Shown here: positions 21,668 to 29,991 of the stretch, piece after piece | How the letters are laid out: each line of letters begins with the position of its first letter | Numbering within the stretch: position 1 is the stretch's first letter | Assembly (NCBI RefSeq): GCF_016592595.1 | Contig: NZ_AP012977.1 | Location: forward strand, 372,001 to 436,000 | Direction: 5' to 3' | Length of the DNA stretch: 64,000 bases | From: Abyssogena phaseoliformis symbiont OG214 | GTDB lineage: Bacteria; Pseudomonadota; Gammaproteobacteria; PS1; Pseudothioglobaceae | Translations under genes and position numbers: made by a program | The notes under the pieces: model-generated | What the model saw: the letters and a program-made list of their open reading frames with translations, nothing else | What the model was told of the DNA's origin: nothing | The model's database searches: none

Positions 21668-22086
21668 TTGAAGTGCATCAATAATATTGCACTTTATGCA
21701 TTGCTATTCGAAGCGGTGCAAACCAAAATCAAGACTGTGTTTGAAACAACCGCAAAAACATTCAGCGGTGATGCACTTGACAACTTCTACACCACATTTG
21801 AATCTACCGCTAAGGTGCTCAGCGAGAACATTGGCGACACAGTTGTCAAGCTTGATATGAGTGCAATCACACCTGATGTTGGTGGTGGTAGCAAAGAGGT
21901 CAAAGCTTCAAGTGAAGATGCAATTGCAAAACTAGTGTTGTTTCTGGCACTAAAGGTAATGCGCTGCCATCAGGTGAAACGTACAAAACTAGTGACCAAT
22001 TAACATTTGGGATTATCAAACAATATGTGCGCAAAGGGTATTTTGTTTATAAATTGATTAACTCAACTAAGCAGGCGCAAGAATGA
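21668..22086 (+). pseudogene. Phage-type hypothetical protein, frameshifted
   Basis: Unrecognised. The first frame (to about 21940) reads LFEAVQTKIKTVFETTAKTF and DALDNFYTTFESTAKVLSEN. A frame change then continues as VSGTKGNALPSGETYKTSDQ and LTFGIIKQYVRKGYFVYKLI to TGA 22084. The lesion is near 21940. The amphipathic repeats on phenylalanine and threonine resemble phage accessory proteins, but nothing specific can be claimed. The true start is unclear (TTG 21668 is the first option). Confidence 0.4.
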
Positions 22087-22315
22087 GTATTCATATTGCC
22101 AATAGTTTGGGTTTTGATTTTTTAAAAAATCGCAGGGAGTGCGTTAAAACACTAATAAATTGAAGTTTGTTGTGAGCTTGTGCTTTGGCGAGTGGACGGT
22201 ATCTTTTACTGAAAAAGGCAAAAATTCGCAGGTGCTGGCAATTGGTTTTGGTAGCGCTAAAGAGGCAATGCTTTGGCAAAGTAAATTATTAAATGGAGGC
22301 ATAGAGCATGGGTAA
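22083..22315 (+). pseudogene. Small phage-type ORF remnant, two frames
   Basis: ATG 22083 (MSIHIANSLGFDFLKNRREC) overlaps the previous stop and ends at a TAA near 22160. A second frame continues FVVSLCFGEWTVSFTEKGKN then AKEAMLWQSKLLNGGIEHG to TAA 22313. The GGAGG before 22308 serves the next gene. Not recognised; only the tight spacing argues that it was a gene. Confidence 0.35.
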
Positions 22316-22662
22316 TCAAGTGGGTGGACAGCATTATCAAAAGTACAAGATTCAACCAATTATCTGGGCGCTTAATAATCATATTAACGCTGCTGAATTT
22401 AGCATGCTGCGTTATCTGCTACGTTATAAAGATAAAAAATGGGTTTGAGGATTTAAACAAGGCTATTCATTACATTCAGATACTTATAGAGCAGACTTTT
22501 GTGCCTAAAAACGAAGATGCTGTTAGTGCTATTAATGATTTTTGTATTGCTAATCAATTAATAGGTTAGCAGCACGCGGCACTAGTCGCACTGTTCGAGC
22601 GTGACTATACCGAGCTTAATAAAATCATTACAAGGATGAGAGGTGAATATGAGCAAGATTGA
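22308..22662 (+). pseudogene. DUF3310 (SaV-like) phage protein, frameshifted
   Basis: MGNQVGGQHYQKYKIQPIIW is the hallmark of DUF3310 proteins, small phage proteins often found near nucleotide-metabolism or replication genes. After RYKDKK a one-base frameshift in a run of A (about 22434-22440) leads to GFEDLNKAIHYIQILIE, the second half of the domain. A further in-frame TAG at 22567 precedes QHAALVALFERDYTELNKII. Good GGAGG ribosome site 5' of ATG 22308. Molecular role of the family is not established to my knowledge. Confidence 0.75.
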
Positions 22663-22813
22663 TCTTGTGGTTTTAATGTCCACCTCGCAATCCGCTTTGG
22701 TATTTTTTAAGCATTTGAATGTGCGTATTATCATGGCTCAGCATGTTATTAAATCGGTATTTATGACCTTTTTAATACAAGTAACTTGGCTTGTTAGTAC
22801 TGCTTGGGGTTAA
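22649..22813 (+). CDS. Short hydrophobic ORF within the island
   Basis: 54 codons from ATG 22649 (MSKIDLVVLMSTSQSALVFF) to TAA 22811, overlapping the end of the DUF3310 remnant, with GAGAGGTG upstream. Mostly hydrophobic in its second half (FMTFLIQVTWLVSTAW), possibly one membrane segment. Could be a phage gene or chance; low confidence. Confidence 0.25.
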   Translation: MSKIDLVVLMSTSQSALVFFKHLNVRIIMAQHVIKSVFMTFLIQVTWLVSTAWG

Positions 22814-22886
22814 AGCTGTTTGGGATGGTGATTGTATATCTGCTTTCAGGCATGCTTAGGGCGTATTTTAACTTTAGGATAAAAAT

Positions 22887-25442
22887 ATGAACGCCGAGCG
22901 TATTGATCAAATCAAAACTGCTAACAGTCTTAGTGATCTGGTTAAAGATTTTGGAGTCGTGCTTAAAAGCACGACGTGGAAAGTGCCCTTTTTGTGAGGG
23001 TGATATGTCGTTTAGCGTCAAGGACGACTACTTTAATTGTTTTAAATATTCTGAAAGTGGTGATGTGGTGCAGTTTGTTGGTTTAAGCCAAGGTTTAAAT
23101 TTTATTGAATCGATGAAGTTTTTGGGTGGTAAGGTTGGTATATCAACGGAGTCAAACATCACTAGAACTGCTGGGAACGAGCCCAAAGTGGCGGCAAAAA
23201 TGTATCTTAATGAAGTGCGCAAACTTGATGTGCCGGATGACTGGTATACGCAAGAGGCTTATGGACGTGGCAATGGTCATAGTGTCACGTGCGTTTTAAG
23301 TTTGGTAATACTTATTGGGAGCGCATTATTGATGCACACAAATTTAGCCATAAGGCGCATTTTCAGAAAGGCGCTACTTACAAAGGCATGGCGTGGTAGC
23401 CGCCAATGCAAACTATTCTTAAGGGTGATAGGGTTTATATAGCCGAGGGTATTTTTGATGCAATTGCATTAATCGCTGTACTCAAAGTAAAAGCGATTAA
23501 TGCGATGAGTACGGGTAATTTTTCCGCCAAGTTCATTGATCAATACCAAAATAAAGATATCATTTGGCACTTGATTATGGTAGTGTAGGTAAATACGCCT
23601 CGATTAAGTGGGCTAAATTACTAGCTGAAATGGGTCAGTGATTTGAGGTTTATTATCCATTTAATGAGGTTGACTGGAATGATTTGTACAAACAAGAAGT
23701 GCTTAATGACGAGCTGATGCGTGATGTTTATTTTCACGGACAAAAGCTTGTTGCTAATACGGTTTAAGAGCGTTATGCATGGGGTGTGGTTGAGGCTCGT
23801 GTTAAGCAAAGATGGCTGAGTACTTTTGAGGTTGTGGCGTTTAAGCATTGCTATTATAAGTGCATTATTGACGATAAGGCTATTGCTGGTGATGATGATT
23901 CGCTTAATCAAGCTAACCCATGGTGAATACTTTGAGGCGGTTAATCTAATCACTATTTTTATCAAGAGTGCTCGTATTTCTAGCGTTACTGCAGACTTGC
24001 TTTATACGCAAATTGACAGTGTTGATAAAACTCGCTCTTATTATTTCAATGTTGGTATGCAAGGCATTAAAAATAAAATCAAAATAGAATTTAGCGCTCA
24101 AAGGATTGGCTATGCTAATGCATTTCACAATGCTTTGCTAAGAAATCCAGGACAGTCAACATTCGATGAGGGAAGTAAAGAAATGAAACAAATATTAAAA
24201 AAAATGGCAAGATGTTCAAAACCAATAAGCACGACTATGTGCAAATTGGCAATCAGGCTGTTAAAACAGTTTTTAGCGGATGGCACATCCCTAGCCCCAA
24301 AGGTGAACGAATAAATTGGTTTGATGATCTCTATCTAGCGAGTGGTAATAATGCACTAACAGGCTTATCTTTTTGGCTTATGAGTTTGTTTGCACAACAA
24401 GTTAGAAGTTGTCATGGCACTATTCCTTTTTGGGAATATACCGGTGTTGCAGGGGCGGGAAAATCTACAATTATTGAGTTTTTGTGGCGATTAACTGGCC
24501 GTGATAACTATGAAGGTGAAGATCCAGAGAAAATGGGCTTTGTGGCATTGGCACGTACCATGATGCAAGCATCTAATATACCGGCGGTAATGCTTGAGGG
24601 CGATCGTGATGAAAATAATCATCGCAAGCGGTTCTCTATGGATCAAATCAAAACCTTATTCAGAGGGCAAAGCCCCTACGGCAGAGTTATTAAGAATAAT
24701 GGTATTGAAACTGACAACGACCCATTTTTAGGCACTATTGTGATTTCTAAAAATGCTGCTGTTGAAGGTGCACCACAAATTATCAGCCGGATCGTTAAAT
24801 GCACAGCAAGTAAGGTTCATTTTAATAACGAGACCTAGCCGCCGCTAATCGATTAAAAGCATACACCACCGAACAGTGTGTGCACTTTTTGCATGATGCT
24901 TTGGCTCACGAGGGTGAAATTATGCAAGTTTATCAAGATAAGTACATTACTTACCGTGATTATTTACTACGCAAAGAGACAATTAATGAAGTGCGTATTG
25001 CTGAGACCTATGCTCAAGTTATGGCGTTTGGAAAAGCTTTTCAATTAATCGTGCCACAACTGAGTGACGAGGTGTTAAAAAACTGGGGCAGTTTTATTGT
25101 TGAACGCGCAGTTAAGCGTCAGCGTGATTGTAGCTCAGACACTTTGGTTGCTCAGCAGTTTTGGGATTTTTACGAAAGCTACAACGAGGATGTTATTAAT
25201 TCTGACAGTATGGTCGAATTTGTCAGGTCTAATCTTAATCATTTTGACTCTAAAGAGAAGATTGCAATCAATCTCAACTACTTTACAGACTTTGCTAATA
25301 AGCACGGACAGTAAATAGATATTGTTGTGCTGTAACGAAATCTGCGTGACAGTAAGCGCCATAAGTTCATTGCAATAAAAAGGTAAATTCAAAAATTGCA
25401 AACAAGGTTTTACATTGCTGGGTTTTTGAAGGGGAGAAATAA
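22887..25442 (+). pseudogene. Broken phage primase-helicase (CHC2 zinc finger, TOPRIM, P-loop ATPase)
   Basis: One long replication gene in pieces. The start MNAERIDQIKTANSLSDLVK is DnaG-like. A frameshift near 22975 leads to the zinc-finger region GKCPFCEGDMSFSVKDDYFN with CFKYSESGDVVQF, where the last zinc cysteine is Tyr. The TOPRIM strand VYIAEGIFDAIALI is at about 23435. After several shifts, WEYTGVAGAGKSTIIEFLWR (about 24430-24490) is the Walker A of an SF3/D5-type ATPase, followed by MLEGDRDENNHRKRFSMDQ. TAG 24836 interrupts, then the frame continues to TAA 25312 and a shifted tail ends at 25440. At least five lesions. It would have synthesised primers and unwound DNA at the element's origin. 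Confidence 0.8.
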
Positions 25443-25521
25443 TGATATATAGAATAGTTTTAACAATTAAGCCAAACTCTAAAGGCATGTCTTTAGAGTC
25501 TGAAATACCTTGTTTTTCAAC

Positions 25522-26559
25522 TGATAACAACATTCAAAACCATTAACACAACGCTTGATGAGCTGGGGTACTTTGTCGAATAGCAAACGCTTAACAGCAA
25601 AGATTTCGGCGTGCCACAAAACAGAGAACGGGTGTTCATTGTTGGACATCTTAGAACTGATGGACAAGGTGCCAGACAAATATTTCCTTTCAGAGACGGC
25701 GACAACAAAACTGCTAGCCTATCAAGATAAGAAGATATATCATCCATAATCATCGCAAGACCGGCTGATGGAGCAAGACCAGGGGCGTATGTTGTTGAAG
25801 CTCAATTCTCGAAAATAAATCGTTTGGGAAATATCAACCCAAGTGGTAACGGTGCAAATGGAAACGTATTCAGTGCTAATGGACTATGTCCAATACTAAC
25901 AACAAACAAGGGTGAGGGGTTAAAGGTAATTCAGCTAAATCAAACTAATTTAAAAAGTAACAACGGTACACAGCCTTATTACCAGGATCGTGTATATGAG
26001 CCATTCGGGCTAGCGCCTGCCCTTAATAAATTTGTTGAGCTAAAAGTGGTGTGTTTTAATGCGGAGCGTGGCTTGCGTGATAAGAATTTTGATAAAAAGA
26101 ATGGTGGTTCTGGCATACTCAGCAGGTAGTGCTAATCACATGGTGCAGCTGATTGGTAGCTCTCAAGGTAATCGTGTTTATTGCCCGACAGGCTTGGCCA
26201 CAACTCAATCAGCACTGGGTGGCAGTGGCAGCGCTAAGACTGGTCTTTATGCTGTGCTAGCACTAACACCTGATAGATTAAATAAGCGTCAAAATGGCAG
26301 ACGCTTTAAAGAAAATGGCGAGCCAAATTTTACACTCACCGCGCAAGATAAGCACGGCGTGTTAATCAATAAGTGTATTCGTAAGTTGATGCCTGTCGAG
26401 TGTGAGTGCCTGTAGGGGTTTCCTGATGACTGGACCAAGTTTGGTACTGAGGGTGAACTCATTAGCGACTCGCAACGTTATAAATGTTGCGGTAATGCTG
26501 TTACTGTTAATGTTGTAGCTGCGATATTCTTACAACTGTTCAAAAAATACACTATTTGA
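25522..26559 (+). pseudogene. C-terminal two thirds of a C5-cytosine DNA methyltransferase, broken
   Basis: LNSKDFGVPQNRERVFIVG (about 25590-25640) is motif VIII of Dcm-type methyltransferases, and ECECL, stop, GFPDDWTKF with SQRYKCCGNAVTVNVVAA at 26385-26530 is motifs IX-X. Between them is a variable target-recognition region (GNINPSGNGANGNVFSANG). Motifs I, IV (PCQ) and VI are missing upstream, so the 5' part is deleted; the preceding 80 bases (25443-25521) encode an unrelated-looking 25-residue start. There are at least two frameshifts and stops (25579, 26127, 26413). The TAG at 26413 replaces the glutamine of the conserved LQGFP motif. Confidence 0.8.
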
Positions 26560-26690
26560 ACAGATTAACCTTTATATGTTTGTAAACATATAAATCTGAA
26601 TACTAGACATAATATCTAGCGGCACCCTTCCTAAACTAACACTTTATAAAGACAAATCAAGTATTAGTCCACCTGGTTTGTTGGGTGTTT

Positions 26691-26733
26691 TAAAAAACAG
26701 TGTATGGGCTGGGGGGTAGGTTATAAAGGTAAC
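26691..26733 (+). repeat. Left arm of a 43-46 bp inverted repeat
   Basis: Begins TAAAAAACAGTGTATGGGC, passes a run of six G and ends TAGGTTATAAAGGTAAC. It is the inverse of 26954-26999, differing by one substitution, one A and two G in the homopolymers. The inner end contains a small dyad (GTTAT-AAAG-GTAAC). It lies between the methyltransferase remnant and the tyrosine recombinase. Bases 26560-26690 hold nothing else recognisable. Confidence 0.93.
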
Positions 26734-26927
26734 TTTTGATTAATATTCGTCTATACCCCTTTGTTTAAAGTAGTATTAGAAATAAGAAAAAGGTAATAAA
26801 TAGGTAATAAGCAAGTAATATTATTACTTATAAATATTACGTTCAACTAAAAATAAATTATGTGATAAATTAATAACTTAGATTTTTCATTACTTTTAAT
26901 TACCTTTGTGGGGTAATGTTAAAACGC

Positions 26928-26936
26928 TGTTATAAT
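26928..26936 (+). promoter_or_regulatory. Extended -10 promoter inside the inverted repeat, toward the recombinase
   Basis: TGTTATAAT: TATAAT at 26931-26936 with TGn extension, 68 bases before the recombinase ATG and just inside the right arm of the inverted repeat (26954-26999). The spacer also holds repeated GGTAAT motifs (26792-26806) and a perfect odd palindrome AAGTAATA-T-TATTACTT at 26813-26829 that could bind a regulator. Confidence 0.5.
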
Positions 26937-26953
26937 AACGTCTGTAGGGCATT

Positions 26954-26999
26954 GTTACCTTTGTAACCTACCCCCCCCAGCCCATACACTGTTTTTTTA
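26954..26999 (-). repeat. Right arm of a 43-46 bp inverted repeat
   Basis: Inverse copy of 26691-26733, ending five bases before the recombinase start codon. Contains eight C where the left arm has six G. Its inner end is the dyad GTTAC-CTTT-GTAAC (26954-26967), the geometry of a tyrosine-recombinase core site. The spacer between the arms is 220 bases and very AT-rich. Confidence 0.93.
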
Positions 27000-27003
27000 T
27001 TTT

Positions 27004-28021
27004 ATGAGCATACGTGAACGCCAATTTGCAGAGGAATTTTTAAATTGGAAGCAATTTAACCAAGGAAGATCTGTAGCTACAATAGTGAAATATAAAGTGT
27101 ATTTAGATAGATTTTTTACTTTTTTAAAGACCAATAATAAAACAATATTTGATGTTGATATTGTGGTGTTTAGAAAGTTCACCGGACAATACTCGCATTC
27201 CGAAGGAATGTCACCTCGATCACGAAGGACTTTGGTTGCAGCTGTCCGGGGCTTCTTTGCTTTTCTTTATCAAAATGGCACTAAAAAACTCAGCTACCGA
27301 TTTAGAATACCCTAGCACCGGGCTACGTTTGCCAGTCGTAGCTACTTTATCAACAGCAGAAAAGCTATTAATGACACCGGATTTAAGCACATTCAAAGGC
27401 TTGAGAGATGCGGCTATTATTTCACTATTGATTGGCACTGGCACTGGCACTGGCACTGGTGCTCGTGTCAGTGGTATTGTTGCGCTGAACGAGGAAGATT
27501 TAATTTGGGTTAAGGATAATAACAATGACAGGCTAGTTGTTAAATTAAAAGAGAAGGGTGCCAAGGAGCGCTTGGTTCCAGTTCATATTAACGCGAGTAT
27601 GATGTTGCGTGCATATTTAGGTCATAGTGAGTTGCAAGCAATCGACAGAGTGTTAGATAATGGTGCTCGAGTACTGTTTCCATCAATCAAAAACTCATCA
27701 ATGCTAGCATGCGACTATCGTGGTGATGTTAGACGGATGACAGGCCAGGCGCTAGTTTTAATGTTGAAAAAGCACGGTAAAGATGCGGGGTTACCAGAGG
27801 ATCAGTTACACCCTCATGCGATGAGGTATTTGTTCGGCACGGAAATGATTGAAAGTGGCGTTGATGTTCTATCTTTGCAGTCATTAATGGGGCCTGCTGA
27901 CCCTAAAACTACTCAGATTTATGTTAAATTAGCCATGCGATCGTTGGCTGCAAGTGTTGATAAAGGGAATCTGTTGGCTAAAATACACACACCAGTCAGC
28001 AATCTTTCAGGCTTTGTTTGA
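27004..28021 (+). pseudogene. Tyrosine recombinase/integrase, frameshifted
   Basis: The N-terminal SAM-like domain (MSIRERQFAEEFLNWKQF ... SVATIVKYKVYLDRFFTFL) is followed after about 95 codons by a one-base frameshift in a run of six A near 27281-27286. The catalytic domain continues in the next frame: [16 protein letters not shown] (catalytic Arg), [14 protein letters not shown] (HxxR), and TTQIYVKL with the nucleophilic Tyr. The usual LGH before the Tyr is MGP, so one catalytic His is missing. The sequence before the catalytic Arg is expanded by a hexanucleotide repeat. XerC/D-like. One frameshift in a homopolymer could also be a sequencing error, but the surroundings are all decayed. Confidence 0.82.
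27434..27457 (+). repeat. Four tandem GGCACT hexamers in the recombinase catalytic region
   Basis: GGCACT repeated four times, encoding GTGTGTGT just before GARVSG. Related recombinases have a single GTG or GTGAR here, so three units (18 bases, 6 residues) look like an in-frame expansion directly before the catalytic arginine. Confidence 0.9.
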
Positions 28022-28457
28022 TTTTTTCTCTCAATCAGTTTACGGAACTTATATTACGGTAACCAGACTTAATTTTGATATGTTGTTATATAGGGTAATT
28101 TCAGGTGAGTGAGTATATACTAGATACTACTAATATAGACGAACAAAAACAAAACAATGGTGTTTCGCTTTCTATTCAAAATACGAAGTGAAAATAAAAA
28201 GAACGTTGCTATAATGCGGTTTATCTTTATTGATTTATTTTTAAATGCGAAATGAAACTTAACAAATACTCAAAAGTTTATGGTTAACAATAGGGCGGGG
28301 TTTGGCATAAAGATTTGTATGTGCCTGTGTGTGTATCTGGGTACCCAGATATCTGTAAAAAAATTACAATTTTGGATTTGCAAAAAAATGGAACAACATT
28401 TCCTTGGCTTGAGGTTGCTAAAAAATAGGGGTTCAGAATTTTATTGAAACAGTTAAG
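28022..28457. other. Non-coding tail of the island, no clear gene
   Basis: About 440 bases of AT-rich sequence without a convincing gene. Weak signals: a TATAAT at 28210-28215 with GTGAAA 16 bases upstream, and a short frame about 28300-28429 (HKDLYVPVCVSGYPDICKKI, LDLQKNGTTFPWLEVAKK) that may be the 5' part of the small ORF at 28458, separated by a stop and frame change. Confidence 0.4.
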
Positions 28458-28649
28458 GTGTTAAATAAATATACAGATGCCCAGATTAGACTGCCACCAA
28501 TAAAAAAAATTAATTATTTAAGAGTAAAAAAAATAATAAAAGCCCTTCTACAAGACGGAAAGTCCGCTGTTGGTATTTACCAAATCTTGAAGTGTGAAAA
28601 TATTGGCGTTTCTGAGTCTTTTGTTTTTAAGTGTGTTAGGGGGATATAA
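28458..28649 (+). CDS. Small basic protein, possible HTH, or 3' part of a broken gene
   Basis: GTG start at 28458 behind TTAAGG, 63 aa. Very basic (LPPIKKINYLRVKKIIKALL), ending GVSESFVFKCVRGI, which has the look of a helix-turn-helix recognition end. The coding frame extends upstream of the GTG (GVQNFIETVK), so this may be the remainder of a longer protein whose first part lies in another frame. Unrecognised. Confidence 0.4.
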   Translation: MLNKYTDAQIRLPPIKKINYLRVKKIIKALLQDGKSAVGIYQILKCENIGVSESFVFKCVRGI

Positions 28650-28694
28650 AAAACAATGGTTCGTAGTAAGAACAGCTCAGGGAGCTATTAATAT

Positions 28695-28729
28695 AAAAAA
28701 AATCCTATCTATATGGTAGGATTTTTTTT
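28695..28729. terminator. Strong bidirectional terminator at the island's right edge
   Basis: Perfect 13-pair stem (eight A plus TCCTA against TAGGA plus eight T) with loop TCTATATGG. Works on both strands: it ends rightward transcription from the island and the leftward aminotransferase gene that stops at 28744. Confidence 0.92.
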
Positions 28730-28743
28730 GAATACTAATATTT

Positions 28744-29919
28744 TTAGACCTTGCTGAGTTTTTCAATGGCTTGCTTTATGTTGTCCATACTTGCGGCAAA
28801 CGAAAAACGCACATAGTCTGGTGCACCAAAGGCTGAACCTGGGACTAATGCAATGTTTAACACTTCTAGACAGTAAGTAGAGAGTTCAATATCGTTTTTT
28901 AAACCAAGGCGACTAATTAATCCTTTAACTCTTGGGAAGGCATAAAAGGCGCCTTGTGATTTAGGACATTCAACGCCATCAATTGCATTTAATGCGTCAA
29001 CAATAAAGTCATGTCTTTTCTCAAAAGCGCGAACCATTGTGTTGATAATGCTTTGATCACCATTTAAAGCTTCTAAAGCAGCAGCTTGAGAAATTGAGCA
29101 AGGGCTGGAGGTGGACTGACCTTGGATTTTTTTCATGGCTTTAATAATTTTTTCTGGACCTGCACCATAGCCAATGCGCCAACCAGTCATCGCATAAGCT
29201 TTGGAGACGCCGTTAAGAATAATAGTGCGGTCTTTCAATGTTTTATCAGCCATAACAATATTAATAAAGTCATCATTACCCCAACGAATATGCTCGTAAA
29301 TGTCATCGGTAATGATTAATATTTTTGGGTGTTTTTTTAATATATTTGCCAGTGCTTGCAACTCGGCTTGAGAATAAACGGCACCTGTAGGGTTAGAGGG
29401 ACTGTTAATAACAAATAATTTAGTATTAATGGTAATATTTTCCTTTAGTTGCTCTGGTGTAATTTTAAAACTTTGTTCTAATCCTGTTTCAATAATGACT
29501 GGTGTTGCATCAGCTAAAAGAGCCATATCTGGATAACTTACCCAAAAAGGTGCGGGAATAATCACTTCATCGCCTTGATTGAGTACGGCTTGGCACAGAT
29601 TATAAAACACTTGTTTGCCACCTGATGAAACCATCACCTCAGCACTGGTGTAAGTTAAGTTGTTTTCTTGTTTAAATTTATCAATAATCGCTTGTTTTAA
29701 TATAGGCGTACCATCTACTGCTGTGTAGCGAGTTTGACCATTTTTAATTGCTTGTATGGCTGCTTTTTGAATATTTTCAGGTGTATCAAAGTCTGGCTCG
29801 CCTGAACCCATGGATACAATTTGAACACCTTGAGATTTTAATTCATTGGCTTTTGCAGTGACTGCAAGCGTGGCTGAAGGTTTAACTTTTTGAACTCTAT
29901 CGGAAAGATATGCTGACAT
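28744..29919 (-). CDS. Class I aminotransferase, probable aspartate aminotransferase
   Basis: PLP-dependent transaminase of the subgroup that includes the bacterial aspartate/prephenate aminotransferases. The 391 aa protein has the N-terminal segment SDRVQKVKPSATLAVTAKA, MGSGEPDFDTPENI, the cofactor-contacting GGKQVFYNL, INSPSNPTGAVYS with the conserved Asn, ITDDIYEHI, the PLP lysine in NGVSKAYAMTGWRIGYG, and the C-terminal arginine YVRFSFAAS. It would interconvert oxaloacetate and aspartate with glutamate; prephenate activity is possible in this subgroup. Divergent from uvrB across a short gap. Confidence 0.9.
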   Translation of the reverse strand: MSAYLSDRVQKVKPSATLAVTAKANELKSQGVQIVSMGSGEPDFDTPENIQKAAIQAIKNGQTRYTAVDGTPILKQAIIDKFKQENNLTYTSAEVMVSSGGKQVFYNLCQAVLNQGDEVIIPAPFWVSYPDMALLADATPVIIETGLEQSFKITPEQLKENITINTKLFVINSPSNPTGAVYSQAELQALANILKKHPKILIITDDIYEHIRWGNDDFINIVMADKTLKDRTIILNGVSKAYAMTGWRIGYGAGPEKIIKAMKKIQGQSTSSPCSISQAAALEALNGDQSIINTMVRAFEKRHDFIVDALNAIDGVECPKSQGAFYAFPRVKGLISRLGLKNDIELSTYCLEVLNIALVPGSAFGAPDYVRFSFAASMDNIKQAIEKLSKV

Positions 29920-29991
29920 GATTATTAATAAGAAAATAGATTAAAATTGAGTGTTTATGTTTATGTTTATGTTAATGAAAAAATCTTGCGT

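Larger units (their letters stand above)
20423..28649. mobile_element. Decayed prophage or integrative element next to tRNA-Asn
   Basis: Eight kb holding only phage or mobile-element genes, nearly all broken: a large serine recombinase (minus strand), a DUF3310 gene, a primase-helicase, a C5-cytosine methyltransferase and a tyrosine recombinase. No capsid, tail or lysis genes are seen, so either those were deleted or this was a non-phage integrative element. Left edge is set by tRNA-Asn (20284-20359), right edge by a strong two-way terminator at 28695-28729. No convincing attL/attR pair was found. All outermost genes point inward or rightward except the serine recombinase. Confidence 0.8.

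Noticed and set aside
27220-27564. 114-codon minus-strand open frame
   Set aside because: Antisense to the recombinase catalytic region, and low complexity from the GGCACT repeat.
28658-28689. Partial likeness to the tRNA-Asn 3' end (GGTTCG ... CAGCTC ... GGAGC) as a possible attR
   Set aside because: Needs a five-base gap and several mismatches; too weak to call an attachment site without the empty locus.
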